Assembly: GCA_020847975.1 (NCBI GenBank)
Contig: JADLBD010000007.1
Span: 1-64,000 of the forward strand
Direction: 5' to 3'
Source of the DNA: Bryobacterales bacterium
GTDB taxonomy: Bacteria > Acidobacteriota > Terriglobia > Bryobacterales > Bryobacteraceae
Length of the DNA: 64,000 bases
Below the pieces are notes generated by a model. The model searched no databases. It was given only the letters and a program-made list of their open reading frames with translations, and had not been told where the DNA came from. Position 1 is the first letter of the stretch. Each line of letters starts with the position of its first letter. The translations under genes were made by a program, and so were the position numbers. Shown piece after piece: positions 27,312 through 37,578 of the stretch.

Positions 27312-28395
27312 CCGCACTCCACCAGGACGATCCTCTTCGCGGCAGCAGGATCGTGAAGCGGCTTCCTTCACCGACGCGGCTTTCCACCGTGATCTCGCCC
27401 CCGTGCGCTTTCACGATGTGCTTCGCCATGGCCAGCCCCAACCCAGCGCCTTTTGTATTATGCGCCAGGCCGGCGTCGACACGGTAGAACTTGTCGAAAA
27501 TGCGGCTCTGCTCGGCTTCGGGAATTCCGATGCCGCGGTCGGAAACCTCGATGGCGACTCCGGAATTGCGCGTGGCAACGGCGACACGGATGTCTTTCAC
27601 CGCCGCCGAATACTTGAGCGCGTTGCCGAGGAGATTTTGCACCGCCTGTCCGAGAGCCTTGGAGTCGACCGGCAGCGATGGCAAAGGCCGTTCGACGGTC
27701 ACTTCCATGCGCCCTCCAGCCATTTCCACCTGTTGTTCGAACATTGCGGCGACATCCTCGACCAGATCGCCGATGTCGGCCGGGGAGAATTGAAATCGCC
27801 GCGTATGGTTCTCCATGCGGGCGAAGTCGAGGACATCCTCGATCATTTGCCCCAGACGACGGCTTTCTTTGTGGATCACCTGGTAGTACTCGACGAGTTT
27901 CTGCTGGTCGTGGACCCGGCCGGTCTCGAGAGTTTCCGCGAACATCTGGATGGTGGCGAGCGGCGTCTTCATTTCATGCGAAACATTGGAGACGAACGAG
28001 GATTTGAGTTGGGCGAGGCGCGTCTCGCGGAGAACGGTGCGGTAGGAGAAAGCGACGCCGAGCATGAGTCCGCAGAAGACGCAGGCGGTGAGGCCGAGGC
28101 CGTATTGAAACTGCTCACGGGCGAGGAGCGTTACGTTGCCTGGATGCGGCGTTTGTTTCGGAGTCTGTGCGGGAGTGAAGACCAGCGTGGTTTTCGGTCC
28201 GCAAGTGACTTCGGGGAAGGAGAACACCTTCTCAATCGGCAGCGCGCCCGCGCCGGCTACGGTTCCCGATGCAACCGGACGTTGCGCAGCCTCCATCTGG
28301 CGGAGCGTCCAGAGTTCGAGGCCCAGAAGACAGACGGAGATCCCGGCCAGGACGCACTGGATGAAGAAGGCCCTATGTCGCCAGAAATCGCCCAT
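27271..28395 (-). CDS. Membrane sensor histidine kinase
   Basis: A 374-residue kinase with TM segments at about 9-29 and 98-117 enclosing a short periplasmic loop of about 65 residues. Next comes the dimerisation domain with His140 in SNVSHEMKTPLATIQMFAET and an ATPase domain with the N box (QNLLGNALKYS), G1 (SDRGIGIP), F box (FDKFYR) and G2 (GAGLGLAM). There is no HAMP or PAS domain. Its last 14 codons overlap the response regulator gene. The small loop suggests sensing of membrane state or of a partner protein rather than a large ligand. It diverges from the dehydrogenase gene at 28475. Confidence 0.92.
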   Translation of the reverse strand: MGDFWRHRAFFIQCVLAGISVCLLGLELWTLRQMEAAQRPVASGTVAGAGALPIEKVFSFPEVTCGPKTTLVFTPAQTPKQTPHPGNVTLLAREQFQYGLGLTACVFCGLMLGVAFSYRTVLRETRLAQLKSSFVSNVSHEMKTPLATIQMFAETLETGRVHDQQKLVEYYQVIHKESRRLGQMIEDVLDFARMENHTRRFQFSPADIGDLVEDVAAMFEQQVEMAGGRMEVTVERPLPSLPVDSKALGQAVQNLLGNALKYSAAVKDIRVAVATRNSGVAIEVSDRGIGIPEAEQSRIFDKFYRVDAGLAHNTKGAGLGLAMAKHIVKAHGGEITVESRVGEGSRFTILLPRRGSSWWSADGQRVAEAAYRRG

Positions 28396-28474
28396 CTGTC
28401 CCTATTCTAAGCGTTTGCGCTTCGCGGCGGCGAGGCGTAACCCAAGACGCCGGATGAAGTAAAATTCCTGAGGC

Positions 28475-29536
<1,062 letters not shown>

Positions 29537-29778
29537 GGTGAGCCATGAAGCTGTCCATGCCTCGGCGGCGGCAATTCAGACGCCGGTGGAGGTAATTCGC
29601 GAACTCCACGGGCGGATAGGCCGAATTCGTTGTTGCTGGGAACCGCGAAATCTCCGGTAACCATCGAAACTCGACGCTTCGCCCATCAATCGCACTGCGC
29701 CAGTCTGTTTGAAACCCCGAGGGCTCTCCGCGCGTGCTTGCCGCCATCGGCAGGCCGAACTTCGGGTTGATCTACGAG

Positions 29779-30966
29779 TTAGCTGTCCGCTTTCCGTTTG
29801 TTGGGGCGGCGGTTTCCGGCGGGAGGGCCGGGGCTGATCTTGCCCAAGACGAGGGGGTGAGAGGCTCCGGTGGCAGAGGGGAGGTTGGAGGGACGGCCGT
29901 GCCAGGTTTCGTAGGCGAGGACGGCAAAGGCGATGGCTTCCTTGGCGTCGGGGTCGGCGCCGAATTCGGCGCTGGAATGGATGGAGACGTTGGGGAGCTC
30001 CGAGGCGAGGAGGTTGAGGACGAACCGGTTGTGGACGCCTCCGCCGGAGACGACGAGGTCATGGACGGGCATGACAGGCATGACGTGGCGGCGGATGCCG
30101 AGAGCGATGGTGGAGGCGGTGAGGGCTCCGGCAGTGGCGACAAGGTCTTCCATGGGCAAGCGTGTGCTCACGAGGTGTTCGACGAATTCCTCGCCGTATT
30201 CTTCGCGGCCGGCGCTTTTCGGGGGTTGCTTGCGGAAGAAGGGATCGCGCAGCAGGATGCGTAAGAGCCAGCGGCTGATCTTGCCTCTGCGGGCGATGAC
30301 GCCATCGCGGTCATAGCGGCGCGAACCGCGAGTGTGGAGGCTGACCAACTGATCCATCACCATATTCCCGGGACCGGTATCGAAGGCGATCACTTTCGAA
30401 GGCGGGGAAGAAGGAGGGATGGCGGTGAGGTTGGCGATGCCGCCGATGTTGAGGGCGACGCGGCCACGTTTGCGATGCCGGAGAAGGAGGTAATCGACGT
30501 AGGGGACAAGCGGAGCTCCCTGCCCTCCGGAGGCCATGTCGCGCGGGCGGAAATCGGAGACGACGGGGACGGAGAGGCGTTCGGCGAGTACGCTGCCGTC
30601 GCCGATCTGGAGGGTGCAATTGAGGCGATAGCCGAGAAAACGCGTGGGATCGGCGATGTGGAGAATCGTCTGGCCGTGGCAGCCGACAAGTTGGAGGGAG
30701 CGGAGGGGAATTCCCGCCTTCAGGCAGAGGCCGCGAACGGCTTTGGCGTAGAGTTCCGGCAGGAGGAAGTGGAGCAAGCCGATTTGGGCGGTGTGCGTAC
30801 CGGCATTGGAGACGGCGAGCAGGGCTCCGCGGACGGCCTGGGAGTAAGGGGTGGTGTAGTGCGCGAGAGTGGTTACCTTCTTGTTCCAGCCCTCTCCGGT
30901 GATCTCGACGATGGCGACATCAATGCCATCGAGAGAGGTGCCACTCATGATGCCGGCGATGATCAA
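29779..30966 (-). CDS. anmK: Anhydro-N-acetylmuramic acid kinase
   Basis: A 395-residue sugar kinase that hydrolyses and phosphorylates 1,6-anhydro-MurNAc from peptidoglycan recycling to MurNAc-6-phosphate. GIMSGTSLDGIDVAIVEI is the ATP-binding N-terminus, LVGCHGQTILH and VALNIGGIANLTAI are family blocks, FDTGPGNMVMD holds catalytic residues and VVSGGGVHNRFVL the second phosphate loop. The start is a TTG at 30966: it forms a TTGA overlap with the mutS stop and gives the normal N-terminus. It is the third gene of gdhA-mutS-anmK. The Pro/Lys-rich tail after residue 375 extends past the usual end. Confidence 0.93.
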   Translation of the reverse strand: MIIAGIMSGTSLDGIDVAIVEITGEGWNKKVTTLAHYTTPYSQAVRGALLAVSNAGTHTAQIGLLHFLLPELYAKAVRGLCLKAGIPLRSLQLVGCHGQTILHIADPTRFLGYRLNCTLQIGDGSVLAERLSVPVVSDFRPRDMASGGQGAPLVPYVDYLLLRHRKRGRVALNIGGIANLTAIPPSSPPSKVIAFDTGPGNMVMDQLVSLHTRGSRRYDRDGVIARRGKISRWLLRILLRDPFFRKQPPKSAGREEYGEEFVEHLVSTRLPMEDLVATAGALTASTIALGIRRHVMPVMPVHDLVVSGGGVHNRFVLNLLASELPNVSIHSSAEFGADPDAKEAIAFAVLAYETWHGRPSNLPSATGASHPLVLGKISPGPPAGNRRPNKRKADS

Positions 30967-33548
30967 AGGCCCTTCAGCTCCTTCTGAAGATCGGCGAGAA
31001 GCTGAAGGGCTTCGATGGGGCGGATCTGATCGAGATTGAGGTGGCGGATGCGGCCGGCGATGTGGTAATTGACGGGTTCAAAGAGCTGAATCTGCATAGG
31101 AGAGCGGCGGGCTTTGGGGCTGAGTTCACCACTCATCTGATGTTCCGTTTTCTCGTGCAAGGCGAGAACTTCGCGGGCACGCGCGATGACCGACTGGGGC
31201 AGCGCGGCCAGGCGGGCCACTTCAATTCCATAGCTCTTATCGGCGGAACCGGGCAAAACCTTGCGGAGGAAAACGATCTGATCGCCAGATTCCTTAACGG
31301 CGACCTGCAGGTTCGTGACGCCTTCGAGTGGATCGGATAGTTCGGTTAGCTCATGGTAATGGGTGGCAAAGAGAGTCTTGGCGCGGATGCGGTCGTGGAG
31401 GTGCTCGATGACAGCCCAGGCGAGCGACATGCCGTCGAAGGTTGCGGTGCCGCGGCCGACCTCGTCGAGGACGATGAAACTGGTGGGAGTGGCGGTGTTG
31501 AGGATAGCGGCGGTTTCGGTCATCTCGACCATGAAGGTGGAGCGGCCGCGGGCGAGGTTATCGGAGGCTCCGACGCGGGTGAACACACGGTCCGTGAGAG
31601 GCAGGGTAGCGGATTCGGCGGGGACGAAGGACCCCATCTGAGCGAGGACGATGAGGAGAGCGCACTGGCGGAGGTAGGTGGACTTGCCTCCCATGTTGGG
31701 CCCGGTGATGACGCCGATGAATTTGCCGGCGGGGTCGAGGTGGACATCGTTGGGGATGAAGCGGGAGGCGTCGCGGGAGGCGAGTTTCTCGATGACGGGA
31801 TGGCGGGCGGCGACGGCGTGCATGAGTCCGTTTGGGGAGAATTTCGGACGGCAATATCGATTTTCCGCCGCGACCTGGGCGAGGGCGGCGGCGACATCGA
31901 GTTCAGCGACAGCGGCGGCGGTGAAGCGGATGCGGGAAGCCTCAGCGGCGGCGAGGGAACGGAGGCGGGAGAAGAGGTCGCGCTCGATGGCGAGCATACG
32001 CTCCTCGGCCTCGAGGATTTTGACCTCGAGTTCCTTGAGTTCGGGGGTGGTGAAGCGCTCGGCATTGACGAGGGTCTGCTTGCGCTCATAGCCGGGTGGA
32101 GCGAGGTGGAGGTTGGCTTTGGAGATCTCGATGTAGTAGCCGAAGACGTTGTTGAAGCGTACTTTGAGGGAGGCGATGCCGGTGCGGGCGCGTTCGCGCA
32201 GTTCGATCCGGGCGATGTACTGTTTGCTGTTGCGGGAGATGTCCCGCAATTCGTCAAGGGCGGGGTCGAAGCCATCGCGGATGACTCCGCCGCCGGCGAG
32301 GGAGACGGGCGGCTCGGCGGTGATGGCGTTGAGGATGGCGTCTCGGACTTCGGCTACGTCATCGAGGTGTGAGGCGATTTCCGCAAGGCGGCCGGAGAAA
32401 GGAGCACAGACCTGCCGGAGGGTGGGGACAGCGGAGAGGGAGACGCCGAGCGCGTGCAGTTCCCTGGGATTGGCTGTTCCGAGGGCGACCTTGGAGAGGA
32501 GGCGTTCGAGATCGAGAATGGAGCCGAGGATTTTACGGAGTTCGCCGCGCTCGATGCTCGAGGCAAGCAGGGACTGGACGGAATCGAGACGGGCTTCGAT
32601 CTCGGGGAGGTGGAAGGCGGGACGAAGCAGGCGGCGTCGAAGCAGACGGGCTCCCATGCCGGTGAGGGTCTCATCGAGGACATGGATGAGAGTGCCTTCC
32701 TTCAAGCCATCGGCGAAGAGGGGTTCGAGGAGTTCGAGGTTGCGCACGGTGGCAGCGTCGAGGATGAGCGAATCGGAACGGTCGTACCAGGTGGGGCGGT
32801 CGAGGTGGTCGAGGGTGGACTTCTGGGTCTCGCGCGCATAGTGAAGGATGGCGGCGGCGGCTCCGACGGCGAGAGGGCGGGCGGCGAGTCCGCAGCCGTC
32901 GAGGCTCATGAGATGGAAGTGCTCCTGAAGGGAGCGCTGCGCGTAGTCGAAGGCGAAAACCCAGTCGTCGACGGGGGTGAGGCAGATTCTGTTTGCGGGC
33001 GAGGGAGCGGTGGCGGCGGAGGGGAAGAGGATTTCCCGGGGGTTGAGGGCCTCGATGGCGGCGGGGAGATCGGCGGCGGCGAGTTCGGTGGCGCGGAACT
33101 CGCCGGTGGACAGATCGGCATAGGCGAGCCCCGCGCCTTCGTGCTGAGTGAAGGAGGCCGCGAGGTAGTTGTTCTCCCTGGGACGGAGGACTCCGGACTC
33201 GGTGGTGGCGCCTGGAGTGACGACGCGGGCGATTTCGCGTTTCACCAGTTTCTTGGCGAAGCGCGGATCTTCCATCTGCTCGCAGATGGCGACGCGGTAG
33301 CCCTTTTGGATGAGCTTAGCGAGATAGGACTCGGCGGAGTGATGGGGCACGCCACACATGGGGATGGGCTGACCCTTTTCCTTGTTGCGGCTGGTGAGAG
33401 TGATTTCGAGTTCGCGCGCGGCGGTGACGGCATCGTCGTAGAACAACTCATAGAAGTCGCCGAGACGGAACATGAGCAGGGCTCCGGGGACCTGCTGTTT
33501 CAGGGAATGATATTGCCGCATGAGCGGCGTCGAGGGCTCACCGCTCAT
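30963..33548 (-). CDS. mutS: DNA mismatch repair protein MutS
   Basis: An 861-residue mismatch-recognition ATPase. The N-terminal FRLGDFYELFYDDAV holds the F-x-E mismatch-binding wedge, followed by connector, lever/clamp and ATPase domains. GPNMGGKSTYLRQ near 612 is the Walker A, and FIVLDEVGRGTATFDG the Walker B. ATHYHEL is also conserved. The C-terminal LLADLQKEL is the short tetramer region. Length is normal for MutS1. It starts 9 bases after the gdhA stop and overlaps anmK. No mutL is visible in the window. Confidence 0.96.
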   Translation of the reverse strand: MSGEPSTPLMRQYHSLKQQVPGALLMFRLGDFYELFYDDAVTAARELEITLTSRNKEKGQPIPMCGVPHHSAESYLAKLIQKGYRVAICEQMEDPRFAKKLVKREIARVVTPGATTESGVLRPRENNYLAASFTQHEGAGLAYADLSTGEFRATELAAADLPAAIEALNPREILFPSAATAPSPANRICLTPVDDWVFAFDYAQRSLQEHFHLMSLDGCGLAARPLAVGAAAAILHYARETQKSTLDHLDRPTWYDRSDSLILDAATVRNLELLEPLFADGLKEGTLIHVLDETLTGMGARLLRRRLLRPAFHLPEIEARLDSVQSLLASSIERGELRKILGSILDLERLLSKVALGTANPRELHALGVSLSAVPTLRQVCAPFSGRLAEIASHLDDVAEVRDAILNAITAEPPVSLAGGGVIRDGFDPALDELRDISRNSKQYIARIELRERARTGIASLKVRFNNVFGYYIEISKANLHLAPPGYERKQTLVNAERFTTPELKELEVKILEAEERMLAIERDLFSRLRSLAAAEASRIRFTAAAVAELDVAAALAQVAAENRYCRPKFSPNGLMHAVAARHPVIEKLASRDASRFIPNDVHLDPAGKFIGVITGPNMGGKSTYLRQCALLIVLAQMGSFVPAESATLPLTDRVFTRVGASDNLARGRSTFMVEMTETAAILNTATPTSFIVLDEVGRGTATFDGMSLAWAVIEHLHDRIRAKTLFATHYHELTELSDPLEGVTNLQVAVKESGDQIVFLRKVLPGSADKSYGIEVARLAALPQSVIARAREVLALHEKTEHQMSGELSPKARRSPMQIQLFEPVNYHIAGRIRHLNLDQIRPIEALQLLADLQKELKGL

Positions 33549-33557
33549 GAAGTCCTG

Positions 33558-34832
33558 TCAGGCGTAGATGCCGCGGAGTTTGATGGCGAAGGCCACGCGG
33601 TCGAGAGCCAGCATATAGGCGGCGGTGCGATTGTTGACGGCGTGCTTTTCGGCGTAGCCGGTGACATCCTTGAAGCTGTTGACCATAATCTCTTCGAGGC
33701 GGCCGTTGACCAGTTGTTCGTTCCAGAAGAAACCCTGTCTGTCTTGCACCCACTCAAAGTAGGATACGGTGACACCGCCGGCGTTTGCCAGGATGTCGGG
33801 GATGACGAAGATGCCGCGCTCGGCAAGAATGTGGTCGGCGGCGGCGGTGGTGGGCCCGTTGGCTCCTTCACAGAGGATTTTAGTGCGGAGGCGGGAAGCA
33901 TTTTGGGAATGGATGACATTCTCCTTGGCGGCGGGGAGGAGGACATCGCATTCGAGGAAGAGGGCTTCGTCGCGGTCCATGTTTTCGGCTTCGGGGAAGT
34001 TGAGGATGGAACCGGTTTCCTTGCGGTGTTTGAGGAGGGCGTTGACGTCGATGCCGCGGGGGTTGTGGACGGCTCCATCGTACTCGATGATGGAGATGAT
34101 CCTGAAGCCGGCGCGAGCCATGAGGCGCGCGGCCATGCCGCCGACGTTGCCGAAGCCTTGAATGACGACGCGCGTATTGGAGGGTTCGAGGCCGAAACGC
34201 TTGAGGGCCTGGAGGGCGACAATGAGACAGCCGCGGCCGGTGGCTTCCGAGCGCCCGCGCGATCCGCCGAGGTTGACGGGCTTGCCGGTGACAACGGCAG
34301 TGACGGTCTGGCGGTGATGCATGGAGTAGGTATCCATGATCCAGGCCATGGTCTGCTCATTGGTGTTCATGTCGGGGGCGGGGACATCGCGCTCGGGGCC
34401 GATGAATTCGATGATTTCGGCGGTGTAGCGGCGCGTGATGCGCTCGAGTTCGATGGCGCTGAGGATGGTGGGGTCGCAAATGACTCCTCCCTTGCCGCCT
34501 CCGAAGGGGATGTTGACGACGGCGCACTTCCAGGTCATCCAGGAAGCGAGCGCGCGGACTTCATCGAGGGTGACATCGGGGGCGAAGCGGATACCACCTT
34601 TGGCGGGGCCGCGGGCAATGGAGTGCTGCACGCGGTAGCCGGTGAACACTTCGATGCGGCCGTCATCCATGGTGACAGGGATGTGGACACAGATTTCGCG
34701 GGCAGGCGATTTCAAGACCTTACGCATACCATCGTCGAGCCCTAATTTTTCGGCCGCTTCGTTGAAGCGCGTTTCCGCGGCAAGCCACGGGTTAAATTCA
34801 TTTTCGAGGGCCAATGGAGCCTCGGCAATCAT
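33558..34832 (-). CDS. gdhA: Glu/Leu/Phe/Val-family dehydrogenase, glutamate dehydrogenase type
   Basis: A 424-residue NAD(P)-dependent amino acid dehydrogenase, most likely interconverting glutamate and 2-oxoglutarate plus ammonia. The catalytic region is [20 protein letters not shown] with [19 protein letters not shown], and the Rossmann fold is [17 protein letters not shown]. The length and [20 protein letters not shown] fit the hexameric class I GDH. I set the start at 34832 ([13 protein letters not shown]) because GGAGGT lies seven bases before it. It is first in an operon with mutS and anmK, an unusual mixture of metabolic, repair and wall-recycling genes. Confidence 0.92.
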   Translation of the reverse strand: MIAEAPLALENEFNPWLAAETRFNEAAEKLGLDDGMRKVLKSPAREICVHIPVTMDDGRIEVFTGYRVQHSIARGPAKGGIRFAPDVTLDEVRALASWMTWKCAVVNIPFGGGKGGVICDPTILSAIELERITRRYTAEIIEFIGPERDVPAPDMNTNEQTMAWIMDTYSMHHRQTVTAVVTGKPVNLGGSRGRSEATGRGCLIVALQALKRFGLEPSNTRVVIQGFGNVGGMAARLMARAGFRIISIIEYDGAVHNPRGIDVNALLKHRKETGSILNFPEAENMDRDEALFLECDVLLPAAKENVIHSQNASRLRTKILCEGANGPTTAAADHILAERGIFVIPDILANAGGVTVSYFEWVQDRQGFFWNEQLVNGRLEEIMVNSFKDVTGYAEKHAVNNRTAAYMLALDRVAFAIKLRGIYA

Positions 34833-35103
34833 CCAAGATACCTCCGCCACCATTATGACAAGCGGGAGGAGGGAAACGTTTGCACCGGCGGCAAGAGACG
34901 TGAATTTTCCGGATGGGGACATGAGGGCCGAGGGGCGGCGACGCAGGGCAACGCGATCCTTGGGCGAACTGGCCAGGTTCGTCCCGCCTCTTAAGTGAAC
35001 GGTTTTGGGGTTAGCCGGGCCGCCACGGGGCGGGGTAAGTATGATACCTTGCGAGTAATCCCAACGCGGTGTGGGGCCGCGTTACGAGTTTGAGGAATCA
35101 AAG

Positions 35104-35973
35104 ATGAACAGACGCCAATTTCTTCAATCCGGAAGCGCCGCGGGTGTGACGGCGGTGTTTCCAAACTTCCCCTATTCACTGTATGCCGGGACGAAGAAGA
35201 AGTATGCGAGCGACCGGGTGAAGCTGGGGCCGATGGGTGTGGAACTGAGCCGGCTGGCGATGGGGACGGGAACGAATGGAGTAGGCGGGAGTTCGAATCA
35301 GACGCGGAAGTTGGGATTGCACGGGATGGCGGATCTGTTCCGCGCGGCTTATGACAACGGGATCACGTTCTGGGACTCGGCCGATCAGTATGGGACGCAC
35401 CCGCACCTGAAAGAAGCGTTGAAGACAGTGAAGCGGGAGAAGGTGACGATCCTCTCGAAGACGCACGCTTCGACGGCGAAGGAGATGAAAGAGGACCTGG
35501 ACCGGTTCCGGCGGGAGTTGGGGACGGACTACATCGACATTCTACTGCTGCACTGCATGCTGGAAGGGGATTGGCCGGAGCGGAAGAAAGGGGCGATGGA
35601 GGTTCTGTCGGAGGCGCGGGAGAAAGGGACGATCCGGACGCACGGAATCAGTTGCCACACGATTGAAGCGCTGCGGACATCGGCGAAGACGGATTGGGTG
35701 CAGGTGCAACTGGCGCGGATCAATCCGGCGGGGGTGGTGATGGATGCCGATCCGGCGACGGTGCTGGGGGTGTTGAAGCAGATGAAGAGGGCGGGGAAGG
35801 GCGTGATCGGGATGAAGATATTCGGCGCGGGGAAACTGCGCGGCAAGACGGACGAGAGCTTGCAGTTCGCCCTGGCGCATGATGAGATCGACTGTTTCAC
35901 CATCGGTTCGGAAAGCATGGCGGAAATGGTCGATTTGACGAAGAAGATACCCGCGGCAAGTGTTCGCGGCTAA
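35104..35973 (+). CDS. Exported aldo/keto reductase
   Basis: A 289-residue aldo/keto reductase-fold protein with a Tat-type leader (MNRRQFLQSGSAAGVTAVF). The catalytic Asp/Tyr lie in TFWDSADQYGTHPHLKEALK and Lys in ILSKTHAS; the later His position reads LLLHCM. It is shorter than cytoplasmic AKRs and the leader implies export, so NADPH as cofactor would have to be inserted before Tat export, or the protein has lost redox function. Such leader-bearing AKRs recur in Solibacter. GAGG precedes the ATG. It is the first gene of a forward operon that includes a di-heme peroxidase. Confidence 0.83.
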   Translation: MNRRQFLQSGSAAGVTAVFPNFPYSLYAGTKKKYASDRVKLGPMGVELSRLAMGTGTNGVGGSSNQTRKLGLHGMADLFRAAYDNGITFWDSADQYGTHPHLKEALKTVKREKVTILSKTHASTAKEMKEDLDRFRRELGTDYIDILLLHCMLEGDWPERKKGAMEVLSEAREKGTIRTHGISCHTIEALRTSAKTDWVQVQLARINPAGVVMDADPATVLGVLKQMKRAGKGVIGMKIFGAGKLRGKTDESLQFALAHDEIDCFTIGSESMAEMVDLTKKIPAASVRG

Positions 35974-35988
35974 GGAGGCTAACAATCG

Positions 35989-36531
35989 ATGAAGAACTTA
36001 CTCAAGTTTGGAGTTTTGGCTGCAGGATGTGTCCTGGTGGGTTTATTGATGAACGGGGCGAGCGCCCAGACGAAGGGGAAAGGGCCAGGGATCCTACAGA
36101 AGGAATGGGGACAAGTCACGGGAGGCAGCTATGCTGCTCCCATGGGAAAGCTGGGAGAGAAGACGTCCACGCCGTGGTCATCGACAACAATCGGCGCGGC
36201 CATCAACGGGAAGCCGAATGCCGGGAAGCCGGTGACCGTGGTGGGCGAGATTCTGGACTTCTCCTGCTATCTGCAAGTGGGCAAGCACGGCGAGAAGCAC
36301 CGTTCGTGCGCGCAAAAGTGTTTCAGCAGCGGACAGCCCATCGGGCTGCTGGCGGCGAACGGGACGATGTACATGCTGATGGAAGAAGAGCATGACCCGC
36401 GGCGCGACGGGATGACGGATTTCCGCAAGACGGCGATCGAGCATGCGGCGCACATCATGGAAGTGAGCGGAACGGAGAGCGAGCACGGCGGATACAAAGC
36501 TCTGTACGTGCAGGGATACCTGAAGAAATAA
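35989..36531 (+). CDS. Exported Cys/His-rich small protein
   Basis: A 180-residue exported protein (signal peptide about 1-26, MKNLLKFGVLAAGCVLVGLL then MNGASA). The conserved core is C93-YLQVGKHGEKHRSC107-AQKC111 with His100 and His104, followed by GQPIGLLAANGTMYMLMEEE. This looks like a metal- or haem-contacting site. I have seen similar cores in unannotated exported proteins but cannot name a family. AGGAGG lies before the ATG, 15 bases after the reductase stop. Position next to a cytochrome c peroxidase suggests a role in periplasmic redox or metal handling, by inference only. Confidence 0.7.
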   Translation: MKNLLKFGVLAAGCVLVGLLMNGASAQTKGKGPGILQKEWGQVTGGSYAAPMGKLGEKTSTPWSSTTIGAAINGKPNAGKPVTVVGEILDFSCYLQVGKHGEKHRSCAQKCFSSGQPIGLLAANGTMYMLMEEEHDPRRDGMTDFRKTAIEHAAHIMEVSGTESEHGGYKALYVQGYLKK

Positions 36532-36558
36532 GCGCGGCGATTTTTCGAGGTCAGGAAT

Positions 36559-37578
36559 ATGAGGGGGATTGTGTTTCGGTGTTGGATGGCGGCGGCGGCG
36601 CTGGGGCTCGCCATGGCCGCGGAGAAGAAGGATGCGAGTCCGGTTCCGATTCCGTTGGGATTGCTGCCGGTCCAGTTTCCGAGGGACAATCCCTACACGC
36701 AGGAGAAGGCGGAGCTTGGGAAGCTGCTGTATTTCGACAAGCGGTTATCGGCGGACAATTCGGTGTCGTGCGCAAGCTGCCATGCCCCGGAGCGGGCCTA
36801 CACGGATGGGGCGCCGGTGTCGACGGGGATCAAAGGACAGAAGGGCGGGCGCAGCGCGCCCACGGTAATCAACCGGGCCTACAGTTTGGCGCAGTTCTGG
36901 GACGGGCGGGCGAATTCGCTGGAGGCGCAGGCGGTGGGGCCGATGGCGAACCCCATCGAGATGGGGAACACGCATGCGGCGGTGGTTTCGACACTGAAGG
37001 GGATTGCGGGCTACCGGGCGATGTTCGCCAAGGCGTTCGGCACGGAGGATTTCACGATTGATCACGTGGCGAAGGCGATTGCCACGTTCGAGCGTACGGT
37101 GTTGTCGGGCAATTCGGCATACGACCGGTATAAGGCGGGGAAGAGATCGGCGATGAGCGCGGAGCAGGTGAAGGGGATGAAGGTTTTCTTCGACAAGGCG
37201 AAGTGCGACCAGTGCCACGAGGGGATCAACTTCACGTCGAACTCGTATCACAACCTGGGGGTGGGCATGGACAAGCCGAACGCGGACTTAGGGCGGTACG
37301 AGGTGACGAAGGACGCGGCGGACTGGGGGGTATTCAAAACGCCGACGCTGCGGGACATCGCGCGGACGGCTCCCTACATGCACGACGGCAGTTTGAAGAC
37401 GCTGGACGAGGTGGTGGAGTATTACGACAAGGGCGGCATTCCGAACAAGAATCTGGATGAGAAGATCAAGCCGCTGCATTTGAGCGCGGAAGAGAAGAAG
37501 AGCCTGGCGTCGTTCCTCGAAGCGCTGAACGGCGAGGGCTGGCAGAAGATCGAAGCGCCGACGAAATTTCCCGAATGA
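36559..37578 (+). CDS. Di-heme cytochrome c peroxidase / MauG family protein
   Basis: A 339-residue exported protein with two covalent haem sites, C71-A-S-C-H75 and C216-D-Q-C-H220. PYTQEKAELGKLLYFDKRLS at the N-terminus, SAPTVINRAYSLAQFWDGRA between the haems and FKTPTLRDIARTAPYMHDGS at the end are diagnostic of the CcpA/MauG family. It would reduce hydrogen peroxide in the periplasm with electrons from small cytochromes, or act as an oxidase of protein residues as MauG does. It sits between the exported Cys/His protein and the binding protein, whose ATG overlaps its TGA. Confidence 0.93.
   Translation: MRGIVFRCWMAAAALGLAMAAEKKDASPVPIPLGLLPVQFPRDNPYTQEKAELGKLLYFDKRLSADNSVSCASCHAPERAYTDGAPVSTGIKGQKGGRSAPTVINRAYSLAQFWDGRANSLEAQAVGPMANPIEMGNTHAAVVSTLKGIAGYRAMFAKAFGTEDFTIDHVAKAIATFERTVLSGNSAYDRYKAGKRSAMSAEQVKGMKVFFDKAKCDQCHEGINFTSNSYHNLGVGMDKPNADLGRYEVTKDAADWGVFKTPTLRDIARTAPYMHDGSLKTLDEVVEYYDKGGIPNKNLDEKIKPLHLSAEEKKSLASFLEALNGEGWQKIEAPTKFPE

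Noticed and set aside
32454..34745. A 763-residue plus-strand frame opposite mutS and gdhA
   Set aside because: Gly/Glu-rich shadow frame spanning two well-conserved reverse genes; it reflects the GC skew of this block.
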